Shown: positions 22,961 to 53,116 of the stretch, piece after piece | Layout: each line of letters begins with the position of its first letter | How positions within the stretch are numbered: position 1 is the stretch's first letter | DNA from: Metridium senile | Taxonomy: Eukaryota; Cnidaria; Anthozoa; Actiniaria; Metridiidae | Assembly: GCA_949775045.1 (NCBI GenBank) | Contig: OX459103.1 | Location: 1 to 64,000, forward strand | Reading direction: 5' to 3' | Length of the DNA: 64,000 nt | Notes under the pieces: generated by a model | Seen by the model: the letters and a program-made list of their open reading frames with translations, nothing else | What the model was told of the DNA's origin: nothing | Database searches by the model: none | Translations under genes and position numbers: made by a program

Positions 22961-25900
22961 ATGAATAGAATCACGGATGAATTGAAGAGATTACCATATT
23001 TAAATATAAACTCACCAATTTCGAACATTCCTCATCTTACCGATTTGGATGCAGATTTTCAAGTTCCAATTCAAAATAACTTTGACTATTTTACTACAAA
23101 TGAGTTTAAAAACAGTATTAATGACATGGGGGAGAATGCAATCAGTCGTAAAACTTTTTCTGCATTGCACTGTAATATCAGAAGTCTGCCAGCAAACTAT
23201 GATAACTTATATCATATGTTACAAGAACTTAATTACCCATTTTCTTTAATAGGTCTTTCAGAAACCAAATTTAAAAAAGATAAAGATAATCTTTCAAATG
23301 TTACCATAAGTGGTTATGATTTTGTTCACGAACCCAGTCTTACAAACGCAGGAGGGGTGGGTTTCTTTATTAAGAACGATTTGAAATATACTATACGTAA
23401 TGATCTTACTAGATCAACTAACCATTCGGAAATGCTCTGGATAGAAATAAGTCGAAAGAACGAGAGTAATATAATTTGTGGTGTAGTTTATCGCCACCCT
23501 AGCAGTGATCTTGATAATTTTATGGAGTGTTTGAGCTCAACAATAGAAACGATAAGCAATGAAAACAAACTCTGTCTTTTCATGGGAGATTTCAATGTGG
23601 ATCTTATGAAAATTGAGACTAGAGTAGAATCCTCAAATTTTATAAATACTCTTGGCTCATACTTTTTTCAACCTTATATATTTCAACCGACGCGAATTAC
23701 AAGTCATTCTGCGACGTTGATTGACAATATGTTTTTTAACTCAATTGAACACTCAATAGTAAGTGGAAATATTGTTTACGATTTATCGGATCATTTACCT
23801 AATTTCATCATAATAAACAAACTTCTTAATATAGCAGTCGATGCGGATATTTATAAAAGAGATTACTCTTGTTTTAATGAAATGAATTTCATAGACGAAA
23901 TCTCAAATTTAAATTGGCAACATGTATTATATCCTAGCCTAGATCCTTCGGACATGTTCGAAAGATTTTTCTTTAAACTCTCTGAAATAACTGACAATCA
24001 CATTCCTATGAAAAAAGTATCACGAAATGAACAAAAGTTTTTTACAAAACCATGGATTACAAGCGGAATTAAAATTTCAATTAAAAAGAAAAACAAGCTA
24101 TATCGAAAATATCTTAAAACTAAATCAACATATGATTTTTGCAAATTCAAAAACTATAGAAATAAACTTAATCATTTACTTAAAATAAGTAAAAAGACAT
24201 ACTATAATGATTACTTTTCGCAAAACTCAAAGGACGGCAAAAGGATATGGACCGGGATTAAAACAATAGTAAATTACAACCAAAAGAAAAAGCAGAGTAT
24301 TGAAAAAATTAACGTTAATGATCTTACTATCACAGACCCTGAAGCTATAGCTAACGAAATTAACAAATACTTTTCATCTGTTGGTGCAAACTTGGAAAAA
24401 GATATTGAAAAAGTTGATAATTCACCTAAAGATTACCTGAAATCACCCTTATCAGACAGTTTTTACATTTTTCCTGTAACTGAATCTGAAATAGAAGCGG
24501 AGATTTCAGGTCTTAAATGCAACAAATCGACAGGACCGTATAGCATTCCTGTCACAGTTCTAAAATTATTAAAAAATGTCATTTCTAAACCACTTCAAGA
24601 AATATTCAATGTTTGTCTCTCACTGGGAGTAGTTCCAAATATTATGAAAATAGCTAATGTAATTCCTATACACAAGAAAGACTCTAAACTTTCTTTATCA
24701 AACTATCGTCCCATATCACTCCTTCCAATATTTAGTAAATTACTTGAAAAACTTATGGCAAATCGTTTAACAACCTTTCTGGAAAGACATAAGATTTTAT
24801 TTAAAAATCAGTTTGGATTTCGAAGTAACCATTCGACCGATTATGCCATACTTAGCATTGTAGATAAAATCCAGTGTGCAATAGATGATTCAGACTATTC
24901 TTGTGGTATATTCTTAGACCTCAGTAAAGCCTTTGATACCGTCAATCATGATATATTAATAGAAAAACTCGAATATTATGGAGTCAGAGGCATTGCAAAG
25001 ACATGGTTTACTTCTTATCTTTATAATCGTAAACAATTTGTCACTATTAATAACTCTACTTCTGAACTAGAAACAATTACAACAGGAATTCCACAAGGGT
25101 CTGTGCTTGGACCAATTTTATTTTTAATTTATATAAACGATTTTCATCTTTCTTCTTCCCTATTTGAATTCCATCTATTTGCAGATGATGCCAACTTATT
25201 CTATAGAAACAAAAACATAAACGTATTACAACAAAAAATAAGTGCAGAGTTAAATAAAATCCATTTATGGCTTTGCACTAATAAACTTTCACTCAACATT
25301 AAGAAGTCTAATTTTGTTTTATTCCATTCACGACAAAAAAAAGTAGATGTAAACTTTCAGCTTAAATTGAATAACAAAATGTTAAAAAAGGAAAAAAGTA
25401 TCAGATATCTAGGTATTTACATTGATAGTAATTTGTCATGGAAAGATCATGTTGAATATATATCTAAAAAGATCAAACGAAATATAGGAATATTATCGAA
25501 ATTACGTTATTATATCAATACTCCTGTTCTTGTAAATCTTTATTATGCGCTTATTTATCCATTCCTGATTTACGGAATTTTGGCTTGGGGTCACACTTAT
25601 CAAACTACTCTAAAACCAATAACTGTATTACAGAAGAGGGCTTTGCGACTGATTAACCTTTCTCCTTTTTATGATCATACAAGTCCTATCTTCAAAAACC
25701 TAAATATTCTCAAACTGTCTGATCTTATAGAATACTGTACCGCGATATTTATGTACAAATTTAAAAATAACGATTTACCATATAATTTTCATAATTTCTT
25801 TAAAAATATTTCTGAGGTACATAACTATAAAACAAGATCAGCAGCAAAACAAAACCTATATTTACCAAAAGTAAAAACAAATTATGGCAAATTCAATATC

Positions 25901-26011
25901 AAATTCGCAGGTACAAAAATCTGGAACTCTCTTGAGGAAGATGTGAAAACTGATCGTTCTCTAAAAAAATTCAAAGCTCGTATCAAAATAAACATTTTGG
26001 ATACTTACTAA
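22961..26011 (+). CDS. LINE ORF2: endonuclease-reverse transcriptase
   Basis: A 1,016-residue protein with intact endonuclease and RT cores. Endonuclease motifs over residues about 65-280 are LHCNIRSLPANYD, LIGLSETKF, GVVYRHPSSD, FMGDFNVDL and DLSDHLPNF. RT motifs over about 510-800 are NKSTGPYSIPVTVL, NYRPISLLPIFSKLLEKL, FGFRSNHSTDYA, GIFLDLSKAFDTVNHDIL, GIPQGSVLGPILFLIYINDF and the catalytic LFADDANLF box, then IRYLGIYIDSNLSWKDH. The C-terminal region has NIKFAGTKIWNSL, a motif seen at the ends of CR1/Jockey-like proteins. It differs strongly from the ORF at 17,024, so the two LINEs are separate lineages. No frameshift was seen. Confidence 0.95.
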   Translation: MNRITDELKRLPYLNINSPISNIPHLTDLDADFQVPIQNNFDYFTTNEFKNSINDMGENAISRKTFSALHCNIRSLPANYDNLYHMLQELNYPFSLIGLSETKFKKDKDNLSNVTISGYDFVHEPSLTNAGGVGFFIKNDLKYTIRNDLTRSTNHSEMLWIEISRKNESNIICGVVYRHPSSDLDNFMECLSSTIETISNENKLCLFMGDFNVDLMKIETRVESSNFINTLGSYFFQPYIFQPTRITSHSATLIDNMFFNSIEHSIVSGNIVYDLSDHLPNFIIINKLLNIAVDADIYKRDYSCFNEMNFIDEISNLNWQHVLYPSLDPSDMFERFFFKLSEITDNHIPMKKVSRNEQKFFTKPWITSGIKISIKKKNKLYRKYLKTKSTYDFCKFKNYRNKLNHLLKISKKTYYNDYFSQNSKDGKRIWTGIKTIVNYNQKKKQSIEKINVNDLTITDPEAIANEINKYFSSVGANLEKDIEKVDNSPKDYLKSPLSDSFYIFPVTESEIEAEISGLKCNKSTGPYSIPVTVLKLLKNVISKPLQEIFNVCLSLGVVPNIMKIANVIPIHKKDSKLSLSNYRPISLLPIFSKLLEKLMANRLTTFLERHKILFKNQFGFRSNHSTDYAILSIVDKIQCAIDDSDYSCGIFLDLSKAFDTVNHDILIEKLEYYGVRGIAKTWFTSYLYNRKQFVTINNSTSELETITTGIPQGSVLGPILFLIYINDFHLSSSLFEFHLFADDANLFYRNKNINVLQQKISAELNKIHLWLCTNKLSLNIKKSNFVLFHSRQKKVDVNFQLKLNNKMLKKEKSIRYLGIYIDSNLSWKDHVEYISKKIKRNIGILSKLRYYINTPVLVNLYYALIYPFLIYGILAWGHTYQTTLKPITVLQKRALRLINLSPFYDHTSPIFKNLNILKLSDLIEYCTAIFMYKFKNNDLPYNFHNFFKNISEVHNYKTRSAAKQNLYLPKVKTNYGKFNIKFAGTKIWNSLEEDVKTDRSLKKFKARIKINILDTY

Positions 26012-26375
26012 TTATTTTTCTATCAGAAAAAAAAAATTCTGATATTTATTTCCTTCTAATTTGCCATAATATTGTGTATTGTGTGTGTGAATATACGTGT
26101 GTGTGTGTATGTGATGTTAAAGTATAACTTTTTTTCTTTATTACAAAAACCACTTTCTTCTTTACAAATACAATAAACTTATACCAATAGATAATGGCCC
26201 TAACAACTTATTAACTCTTAAAGTTATTAGTTAGGACCACTACCTAAAGATAATCTATTCTAATTTATATTTTTATAAAATATTGTAATTATTTCATGCA
26301 AGGTAGAAATAAAATGTTGTTGTTGTTGTTGTTGTTGTTCTAAATTTCCCTCATGTTGTATGCATGAGGAAAATT

Positions 26376-27236
26376 TAGGAGACTATCCCCCAATGGTCCC
26401 TCATCATAACAATCATCGAGACCATTCCTGGATCGCTTCGACCCATGAGCGATAGGATACATGAAGTTCGTGAACGAAGACATTATTTGCTTTAAAACTA
26501 ATATAGAACATATAAAAAGTATGAATAAATGAACTACTTACCTGTTGCTTGACTCTATTCCTTCGAAATCCTTCGAGTTGTATTTTAAATATGGCGGCTT
26601 CAATACTGATTTAATTTTATACAGGCCTAGTCTCTCACGGACTATAAGAAGCTTATTACGTCATACATTCGCCCCTCGAAGCTATAACTACACTGGGTAG
26701 GAAGTCTTTCAAGGTCTTTCGTGCTATGCTGTAAGAAATCTGCCATGCAATCTTCCATATGAGGCAATGTGCCATGCAATGTTCTAGGGTGGGGTAAATT
26801 CAAAATTTGTTCTGAGTTAAGGTACGTTCTAGGGTAGGGTAAGGCACAAGTTTTCAATAACCGCGGAATCATAATATTTGCAAAATTCAGTTTATTGTGG
26901 CAAGAGCCACCGCCGAGAGCTATGCATTAAAATAGTTTATGTTTTTTTGTCTTTAAAATAGTTTATGGTTTTTACATTTATATTTTCTATATTATTTTAC
27001 GACCAGACGACGCAATTATAAAATGTCGAGGAGCTGTTGTTACTTTGAGAACTGCACATTTAATAGTGTCTTTTTTTAACAATTTTATAAAAAAAAAAAG
27101 AAAAATACATGAGATGAAAAATATGTTTTTCCAGAAAAAGTACTGCTTCCTACTATGCTTTCGTTGTTCACGCTTTCTTGACTTAGAAACCCGAACATAG
27201 AATTGAAAAACATTTGTTTTAATTCCTTATTTCCTC
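26376..27236. other. No gene recognised
   Basis: Unique AT-rich DNA with A- and T-runs near 27,070-27,120. Short ORFs at 26,642-26,872 and 27,085-27,270 (minus strand) carry no recognisable motifs. Confidence 0.5.
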
Positions 27237-27389
27237 GGTGATCATGGTATTGCGCCCTCGGGACTTCCACAAATTTTCCCTCGGTATTCGGGGAAATTTA
27301 ATCACTAATTTCCCTCGAGCCATGGTATTACTTATAATTATTATTCGGGATTTATCACTTGCAATCAGAATGTACCAAATAATATTGGG

Positions 27390-27515
27390 TTAGGGTGCGG
27401 CTAAGGATCTGTTATATGGGGTGGTCACTTACGAGAGAGTTAAAACAATGAAAAAGTCCAAAACTTGAACCCTAAAAGTGGTTGCGATCGCTTACGAGAG
27501 TGGTCGCCACTTTGT
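27390..27515. repeat. Two copies of a CTTACGAGAG motif
   Basis: GGTCACTTACGAGAG near 27,421 and GATCGCTTACGAGAGTGGTC near 27,487 are diverged tandem copies about 65 bp apart. They are short repeat-family debris, with no coding potential. Confidence 0.5.
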
Positions 27516-28127
27516 TTTAATTAGTATGCGCATTTATAATTAGCTCCGGGAAGAGCTTTGCTCTGATTGGTGAACACAAAGCCCGGCTCGAGTGCGCAGA
27601 CGTTGGTGGGGGATCGGAGGGAAGCGAACCACACAAGACGTCTGCAATGGAGGCTAATAACTAACCGTGTTTTGGTTGTTGGTTGACATGTTTATGTTGT
27701 GATTTTTTTTAAACTCCTATAACTTCGCGAAAATATAAACGCGGGAGGAGGAGTGGTTTTAAAAACACGTCCACAAATCACACTCATTACCGGTAAAGTC
27801 TAATGCTCCTTTTTTGAAGCAGTTGTCTCACTTAGGTTTTGCCGATCGAGATTTAATTGTAGGTTTGTGTCGGTTTAGTAAAACAAATTAAGAAATATTG
27901 AAAACTAACGCCTTAAACCACCCTAAATCGCTTAAAATTGCCTCTCATTTTCCTAGATTTTCAGTTCTAAAATCGCCTCAAGTGGCATCAAGTCACTCAT
28001 TAAATAACGGCGACTTAAGGACCCGAGATAGGCCTATTATTGTTTTCCTTTTGTTTATAATAGCTTGTCTTTATTTTTTTAATTATTCTGCATTGATTGA
28101 AGAAACATTTCTAAGTTTCTGTCTTAC
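27516..28127. other. Intergenic, no gene recognised
   Basis: Moderately GC-rich at 27,540-27,620, then AT-rich. An 80-codon plus-strand frame at 27,898-28,140 lacks an ATG at its start and shows no motif, so it is left out. Confidence 0.5.
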
Positions 28128-28133
28128 TTTATT
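28128..28133 (-). terminator. Candidate polyadenylation signal of the F-box gene
   Basis: AATAAA on the minus strand lies 36 nt past the F-box gene stop codon. Its position fits a short 3' UTR. Confidence 0.5.
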
Positions 28134-28168
28134 ATTCTAATAAACAGCATTTTAAATCGTAACAACTC

Positions 28169-29590
28169 TTATTGTAACGGATGACTGTAGCGCAACGAAG
28201 CAATAACTGTATCTAGGGTATGAATAGGTGGGGGGAGTACACACTGCCACTTTTGTGTTATCTTAGATCTTGTAAAGTCCGTCACCCGCTGTATCAATCC
28301 CAGCAGTGAAGGGTCAGGCTCGCAGAGGTTGATTCTTTTGATTACGGCACATCCCTCAGACAAAGCGTTCAGCACTATTGTATCGCTGTTTGCATCAACT
28401 GAAGCAAAGTTTATCAGAGATAAAGACTTGATAATTTTACAGTAGCGAATCAAGTTCGGGATGAACATTGAGTCAGATAAAGCAGCTTTACCAAATGCTC
28501 CATATTCTAAGGTTTCTAGACGTGGTAAGGCAATGAGAACTTCTGCCATTGCTGCTGGTGATATGTTAGAGGACTGGTACACTCCTAGGCACTTGAGCTT
28601 CGGCGCAGCTTGCGCTAAGGCGAAGAGAGCGTCGGGAGTAAGGGTGAGGCTCCAGCGCACATCAAGCATTTCAAGGTTTGTACAGTTACGTCTAGAAGCC
28701 ATTTCCAGAAGAACAGCATCTGTCACAGCACGACCGACCCCGCAGTAGGATAGATTGAGGTACCGTATGCTTTTCATCCGACTCACTAAGTTGCAGAGGC
28801 CAATCTGCGTCAATTGAGCACAGGCTGAGATGTCTATCTCTTGTAACTGTACGTTATTCCAAGCACGAACGCTGAAGCACTCGTCACGAATGGGCGTATA
28901 TCGGAGAAGTAATGTCTTGAGACGAGGGCAACTGGATAAAAACTCCGTAAACGTCGATCCATACACCATCTTACAGCCGTTTAAACACACAGATTCCAAA
29001 AGAGTGCAGTTTTGAGCAATTTTAGAAAGTACTTCATCAGTGATTGTATCACAGTTTGTGCAATCCAGGATAACAAGGTTTTGTAGTTTAGTGAATATGT
29101 GCGGTACGTTTCCTTTAGATGTCATCACTCCAATACCGAGGTACTTCAGCGAGCAAAAATGTCTGCTTATCCTTCTTATGAAGCTAAAGTCTCCTTTGAC
29201 AGGTCTCAACTCTAAAAGCTCTAGTTCTGATGGAAATTCGTAGGTTGCTGGTCTCTTCATACAAGACCCTTTAAGCTTCGAACCACGTCCAAAAACTAAG
29301 TGTTTGATGTGCTTGCACTTGCGCGCTAGCTCCATGAAGACTTCATGGGAAACTTTACATCCTCCAAGGTGCAACGATGTAAGAAGAGGTGACATTCGCG
29401 TCCTGATAAGACTTTGTAGCATGTCTTCATTCATATTGTTTGCAATTCGTCTTAGATTAACAGCTTTCCATAAACTGTGGTCGTACGCGATTCTTTGCCA
29501 ATGGTAACATACTCTTGAAGCTCGACCAAGATCAGCTATTGGTAAAAAGGAGAAAATCTTAAGGAGGATGACATCTGGTGGCCCATCCAT
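28169..29590 (-). CDS. F-box / leucine-rich-repeat protein (FBXL family)
   Basis: An intronless 473-residue protein. Residues 3-48 are an F-box (PPDVILLKIFSFLPIADL, then ASRVCYHWQRI and SLWKAVNL), which in this family binds SKP1 in an SCF ubiquitin ligase. Residues about 65-440 are leucine-rich repeats, several of the Cys-containing type (LVILDCTNCDTITDEVL, VCLNGCKMV, IRYLNLSYCGVG), expected to form the substrate-binding solenoid. The F-box region resembles FBXL12-type proteins, but the LRR domain is longer, so I give no symbol. The start is the first ATG of the frame and precedes the F-box by two residues. The absence of introns, while other host genes here have 3-13 exons, suggests a retrogene or an ancestrally intronless gene. 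Substrate unknown. Confidence 0.9.
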   Translation of the reverse strand: MDGPPDVILLKIFSFLPIADLGRASRVCYHWQRIAYDHSLWKAVNLRRIANNMNEDMLQSLIRTRMSPLLTSLHLGGCKVSHEVFMELARKCKHIKHLVFGRGSKLKGSCMKRPATYEFPSELELLELRPVKGDFSFIRRISRHFCSLKYLGIGVMTSKGNVPHIFTKLQNLVILDCTNCDTITDEVLSKIAQNCTLLESVCLNGCKMVYGSTFTEFLSSCPRLKTLLLRYTPIRDECFSVRAWNNVQLQEIDISACAQLTQIGLCNLVSRMKSIRYLNLSYCGVGRAVTDAVLLEMASRRNCTNLEMLDVRWSLTLTPDALFALAQAAPKLKCLGVYQSSNISPAAMAEVLIALPRLETLEYGAFGKAALSDSMFIPNLIRYCKIIKSLSLINFASVDANSDTIVLNALSEGCAVIKRINLCEPDPSLLGLIQRVTDFTRSKITQKWQCVLPPPIHTLDTVIASLRYSHPLQ

Positions 29591-29599
29591 CCGAATTGT

Positions 29600-29830
29600 T
29601 TCAGATGCTATCTACGCATCCACTCTTATTTACTTAGTTGACTCGCCTGCTTTATTACGCACAGATGGCGCACAGTGTTCTGGAAAAGTTTCATTACGCG
29701 TCAACTAAGTGGGCATTGATGACGCGGAAATAAGGCAGCGCGCGCAATTTGAATGAGCGCGGAAAAATCAGCTATTCGATTTGACCGCGCGCCTATATGT
29801 GGCTTGGGAAATAGACGGCAGCTATAACAT
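29600..29830 (-). promoter_or_regulatory. CpG-rich region upstream of the F-box gene
   Basis: The sequence just upstream of the start codon is rich in CpG (GCAGCGCGCGC, GAGCGCGG, GACCGCGCGCC) within otherwise AT-rich, CpG-poor DNA. It is a likely promoter for the minus-strand F-box gene. No TATA box is evident. Confidence 0.5.
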
Positions 29831-30410
29831 CTTTGAATCGTGCAAACAAAAATTAATCTGCGATGCCCTTGGCAGTCTGCGGAGTTTCGATAACTGAACG
29901 GAGTAGGAGTTATCGTTTTTCTAAGCTACAAATTGTCAATATATTCTCTATTGCTAACACTTAATTCAAACTAATTTAGCTGTATATATTTGTGACATCA
30001 GATTTTCAACTGTTGCAGTGCATCGGCGATAGGTGTTGAACAGAATATTTTCAGAAAGAAACTTAGGAAACTGCATGGGTCTTTGCACTTTTTCATGCCC
30101 GCTAACTATAATAAATTCCAAAATCATTTTGTAACGCTGTATTTATATATGTGTTCAAGCAACCCAGTCAAAACACAGACATACAGGAAGCTGCATTAAT
30201 CGATTGGCTGGTTGTTTCCGTTAAGGCATGGTTTGAGGGGAGGGGAAACATGATCTATTGCCTTCAAAACATATGTTAACAATATTACCAAGTTGTAATT
30301 AACCTCAACAGAAAAAATAGCTATATTTTTGACGCATTGTTTTTTATTAACCAGGGCACTAAGGGGCACTAAAGGACGGGCCATTTGATATTTGATGGAG
30401 AGTTCGGCGG
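29831..30410. other. Intergenic, no gene recognised
   Basis: AT-rich DNA between the divergent F-box gene and the plus-strand promoter candidate. No repeat or ORF with recognisable motifs. Confidence 0.5.
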
Positions 30411-30416
30411 TACGCT

Positions 30417-30424
30417 TATATATA
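30417..30424 (+). promoter_or_regulatory. Candidate TATA box
   Basis: TATATATA on the plus strand lies about 100 bp upstream of an AAGATGGCGG sequence and about 140 bp upstream of a strong splice donor. It would drive the noncoding first exon proposed at about 30,450-30,563. Confidence 0.35.
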
Positions 30425-30449
30425 GTTTTTACGCTCTAGTAAAGCTGGA

Positions 30450-30563
30450 AGCAGATTCCAAGCCCCTCCTCCTCTCCCCAGTCCTCCTCGGACGGCCTCA
30501 TGTTCAGGCTGGAAAGATGGCGGACGCTGTTTCTTCCAAACTGTAATCGTCGTTAAAAGCCCT
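30450..30563 (+). other. Candidate noncoding first exon (ShKT gene 5' UTR)
   Basis: AAGATGGCGGAC near 30,514 matches the YY1-type motif often found at animal transcription starts. It opens a 9-codon upstream ORF, 30,517-30,546. The segment ends at a consensus donor (CCT, then GTAAGTACG, at 30,564). A plausible acceptor (TAATCTACAG at 31,831-31,840) lies 15 nt before the ShKT gene's initiator ATG, so this may be its 5' UTR exon. Transcript evidence is absent, and the 5' end at about 30,450 is a guess from the TATA spacing. Confidence 0.4.
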
Positions 30564-31855
30564 GTAAGTACGTATTTCCACTAACAATGTACACAAAACA
30601 GTCATCCAAACCAAATTTAAACTTGTAATGGAGAGTTTAGCAATGATGGGGGTTTTTTTTCAGCGTTTTTTTGCCGCGAAATATAGCTCTTTCGAGTGAA
30701 TACAATTTCTCGAAACGATTTATTAAAAATTGGCTAAAAATACCATAAAACTTAATTACATTAAACATTTTTGAATTTGAGGTCGCTTATCCTCTGTCTA
30801 AATATTTTTTCCATGAAAGAATACAACCAAAAGTACTTTTTACATTTTCAGAGAATTTGTAAACCTAAAGTTAACTTATAAGATTAAGTATAAAAGTTAT
30901 TTTTATCATTTTTCATTTTTATCTATCTGTTACCGTCTTAGATTAGTCTGATTATTATTACTATTATTATTGATGATTTAAATCCAAAATGTAGGTTTTT
31001 CGTGAAATGGCGAATTGATTCCCTAGGGGGTCGAAGTTGGAAGGAAAAATAGACGACTTTCATAAATTGCCGCCACTAATTAATTATCATAATATCAGAA
31101 AAAGAAATCCATCATAGGATAGACGTTCATCAAAACAATAACTTTGTTTGAGAGAAAAAAAATTAATTTGCAAGAAGCTATAAGAATTTGAAAAATAAGA
31201 AGAAGAAAAAAAACGAGGCATCGAAGACCACAACACAAAATTACATATAAATCTCTACATTTTTTATTGACCATATATATAATAACTTCATTGGTATTTT
31301 AGCCAGAGCATCGATCAAAACCTTCCAAACTTGTCTATTTCAGGTGGTTCTTTCATATGACAGTGCCGGCTAATTTATTAAAATATTTACTTAAAATATT
31401 TATTTATTAAGATATATTACCTATCATTAGAATCATACGATAACTGACCCATCATCATCAACAATTAATCTCTCTTTAATGTTATCAAAATTTTCATCAT
31501 TGTCACCATAACCATCTAGATCAGCAGCATCATAATCATAATCACCATCATCATTACTATCACTATCATCATCTTCATCATTACTATCAACATCATAATA
31601 ATCGATGATTGATCTCTCTTCGATGCTTGTCTGGCTACCATGCCAAAGGACGATATTGTTTTGGTTCATTGTTGTTTACAAGCGTGTTAACCCTTAATGA
31701 CCCTCATTGTAACGTGCAGTAGCAGATTGTCTCACATACCATGCATTGATACCTTTCTTGCATATTTGATTCTACTCCGACTGCGTCGTGGCCGTCAGCA
31801 TACAAGCACACAGCTGAACGAGCTGAAAACTAATCTACAGCTTCAAGGAGTCGAA

Positions 31856-52312
<20,457 letters not shown>

Positions 52313-53116
52313 GAGGGAAGCTATTCATTCATTCATTCGTTCGTTCATTTTCCATCCATTCATTCATTCATTCATCCATCCTTTCATCAATTAATCTATC
52401 AAGCATCGATCCATCTAACCATCAATTCTTACAGTTTTTTTTATATTTATCCATCCATTCATTCTTTCATATTTATTCGTTAGTTAAGTCATCCAATCTA
52501 AAATATAACGTTTTTCACCTTAGGTGAATTTGATGGTGTTTTTGTTCAAATTATACCTGTATTTAGGTACCAGTTTATTTGTGAATTTATCTTCATGGTT
52601 TGGTGATGTCAATCTTAGACAAAAAAACATAATTCCTTGTTGACTAAGTATAGAATTGTATCGTAATAGTTCAATCGAAATATTATTTTCTATTACTTTG
52701 TTTTATGCTCAAAGTTGGAGTAAAACAAACGATTTAGAATATAATTCCGACTTCTGCAACGCAAATATCTAAAAGATTTCAACATTAATTGTTTTACCAG
52801 AAGATATTCGATTATTGTGGATTGAGTTTTTCCGTGGTGTGGCTAGTCTTTAGAAAGACAGTTGATTTTGATGTCTGAAGAATCGACAACCTGTACAGTA
52901 GATATTTTTAGAGAGATCTATCTGTGCAAACACAGTGATGTACGCTCCAGCTATATCACTAACGGTTGGACAACATTGTAACATCTCTATCAGCTGTGTT
53001 GTAACTATTTCACTAGAAATAAACACAGCCGTTGTACATCGTTAAGGACAACCTGTTCTATTCTCTATTCAACCAGTGTGTGACACAGTTCGACGTCTTG
53101 TGTTGTGAGGATAACA
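52313..53116. other. 3' flank of ShKT gene and upstream region of the next gene
   Basis: ATTC repeats at 52,325-52,400, then unique sequence. AATAAA at 53,018-53,023 is the first strong polyadenylation signal I see. It lies only about 95 bp before the next ATG, so a nearer weak signal may be used instead. Confidence 0.45.

Larger units (their letters stand above)
21960..26339 (+). mobile_element. Near full-length two-ORF LINE
   Basis: The element has a short 5' region, ORF1 (22,086-22,844), a 116-bp spacer, ORF2 (22,961-26,011), a 3' region of about 300 bp, and a TGTTGTTGTT tail at about 26,316-26,339. Both frames are open and complete, so this copy could be recent and possibly mobile. The 5' boundary lies somewhere in 21,952-22,085 and cannot be fixed without another copy. 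Confidence 0.88.
21770..27251. mobile_element. Nested TIR element cluster enclosing a LINE
   Basis: AATACCATGATCACC at 21,770-21,784 is the exact complement of 27,237-27,251. A second inverted pair lies inside it: CCTCATGCATGCAACACGAG plus GGAAATTTAG at 21,828-21,857 matches 26,340-26,369 inverted, with two differences. The inner right copy abuts the LINE tail. The simplest reading is a LINE inserted into a small TIR element, itself near other TIR copies; further CATGGTATTAC and AATTTCCCTCG ends occur at 27,285-27,333. The outer pairing may instead be two independent insertions. Confidence 0.55.

Noticed and set aside
28461..29507. Four plus-strand ORFs of 61-95 codons
   Set aside because: All lie antisense within the F-box gene and show no independent motifs.
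31433..31669. Acidic 78-codon minus-strand ORF
   Set aside because: An ATC-type trinucleotide repeat explains the Asp run. No homology features or splice context.
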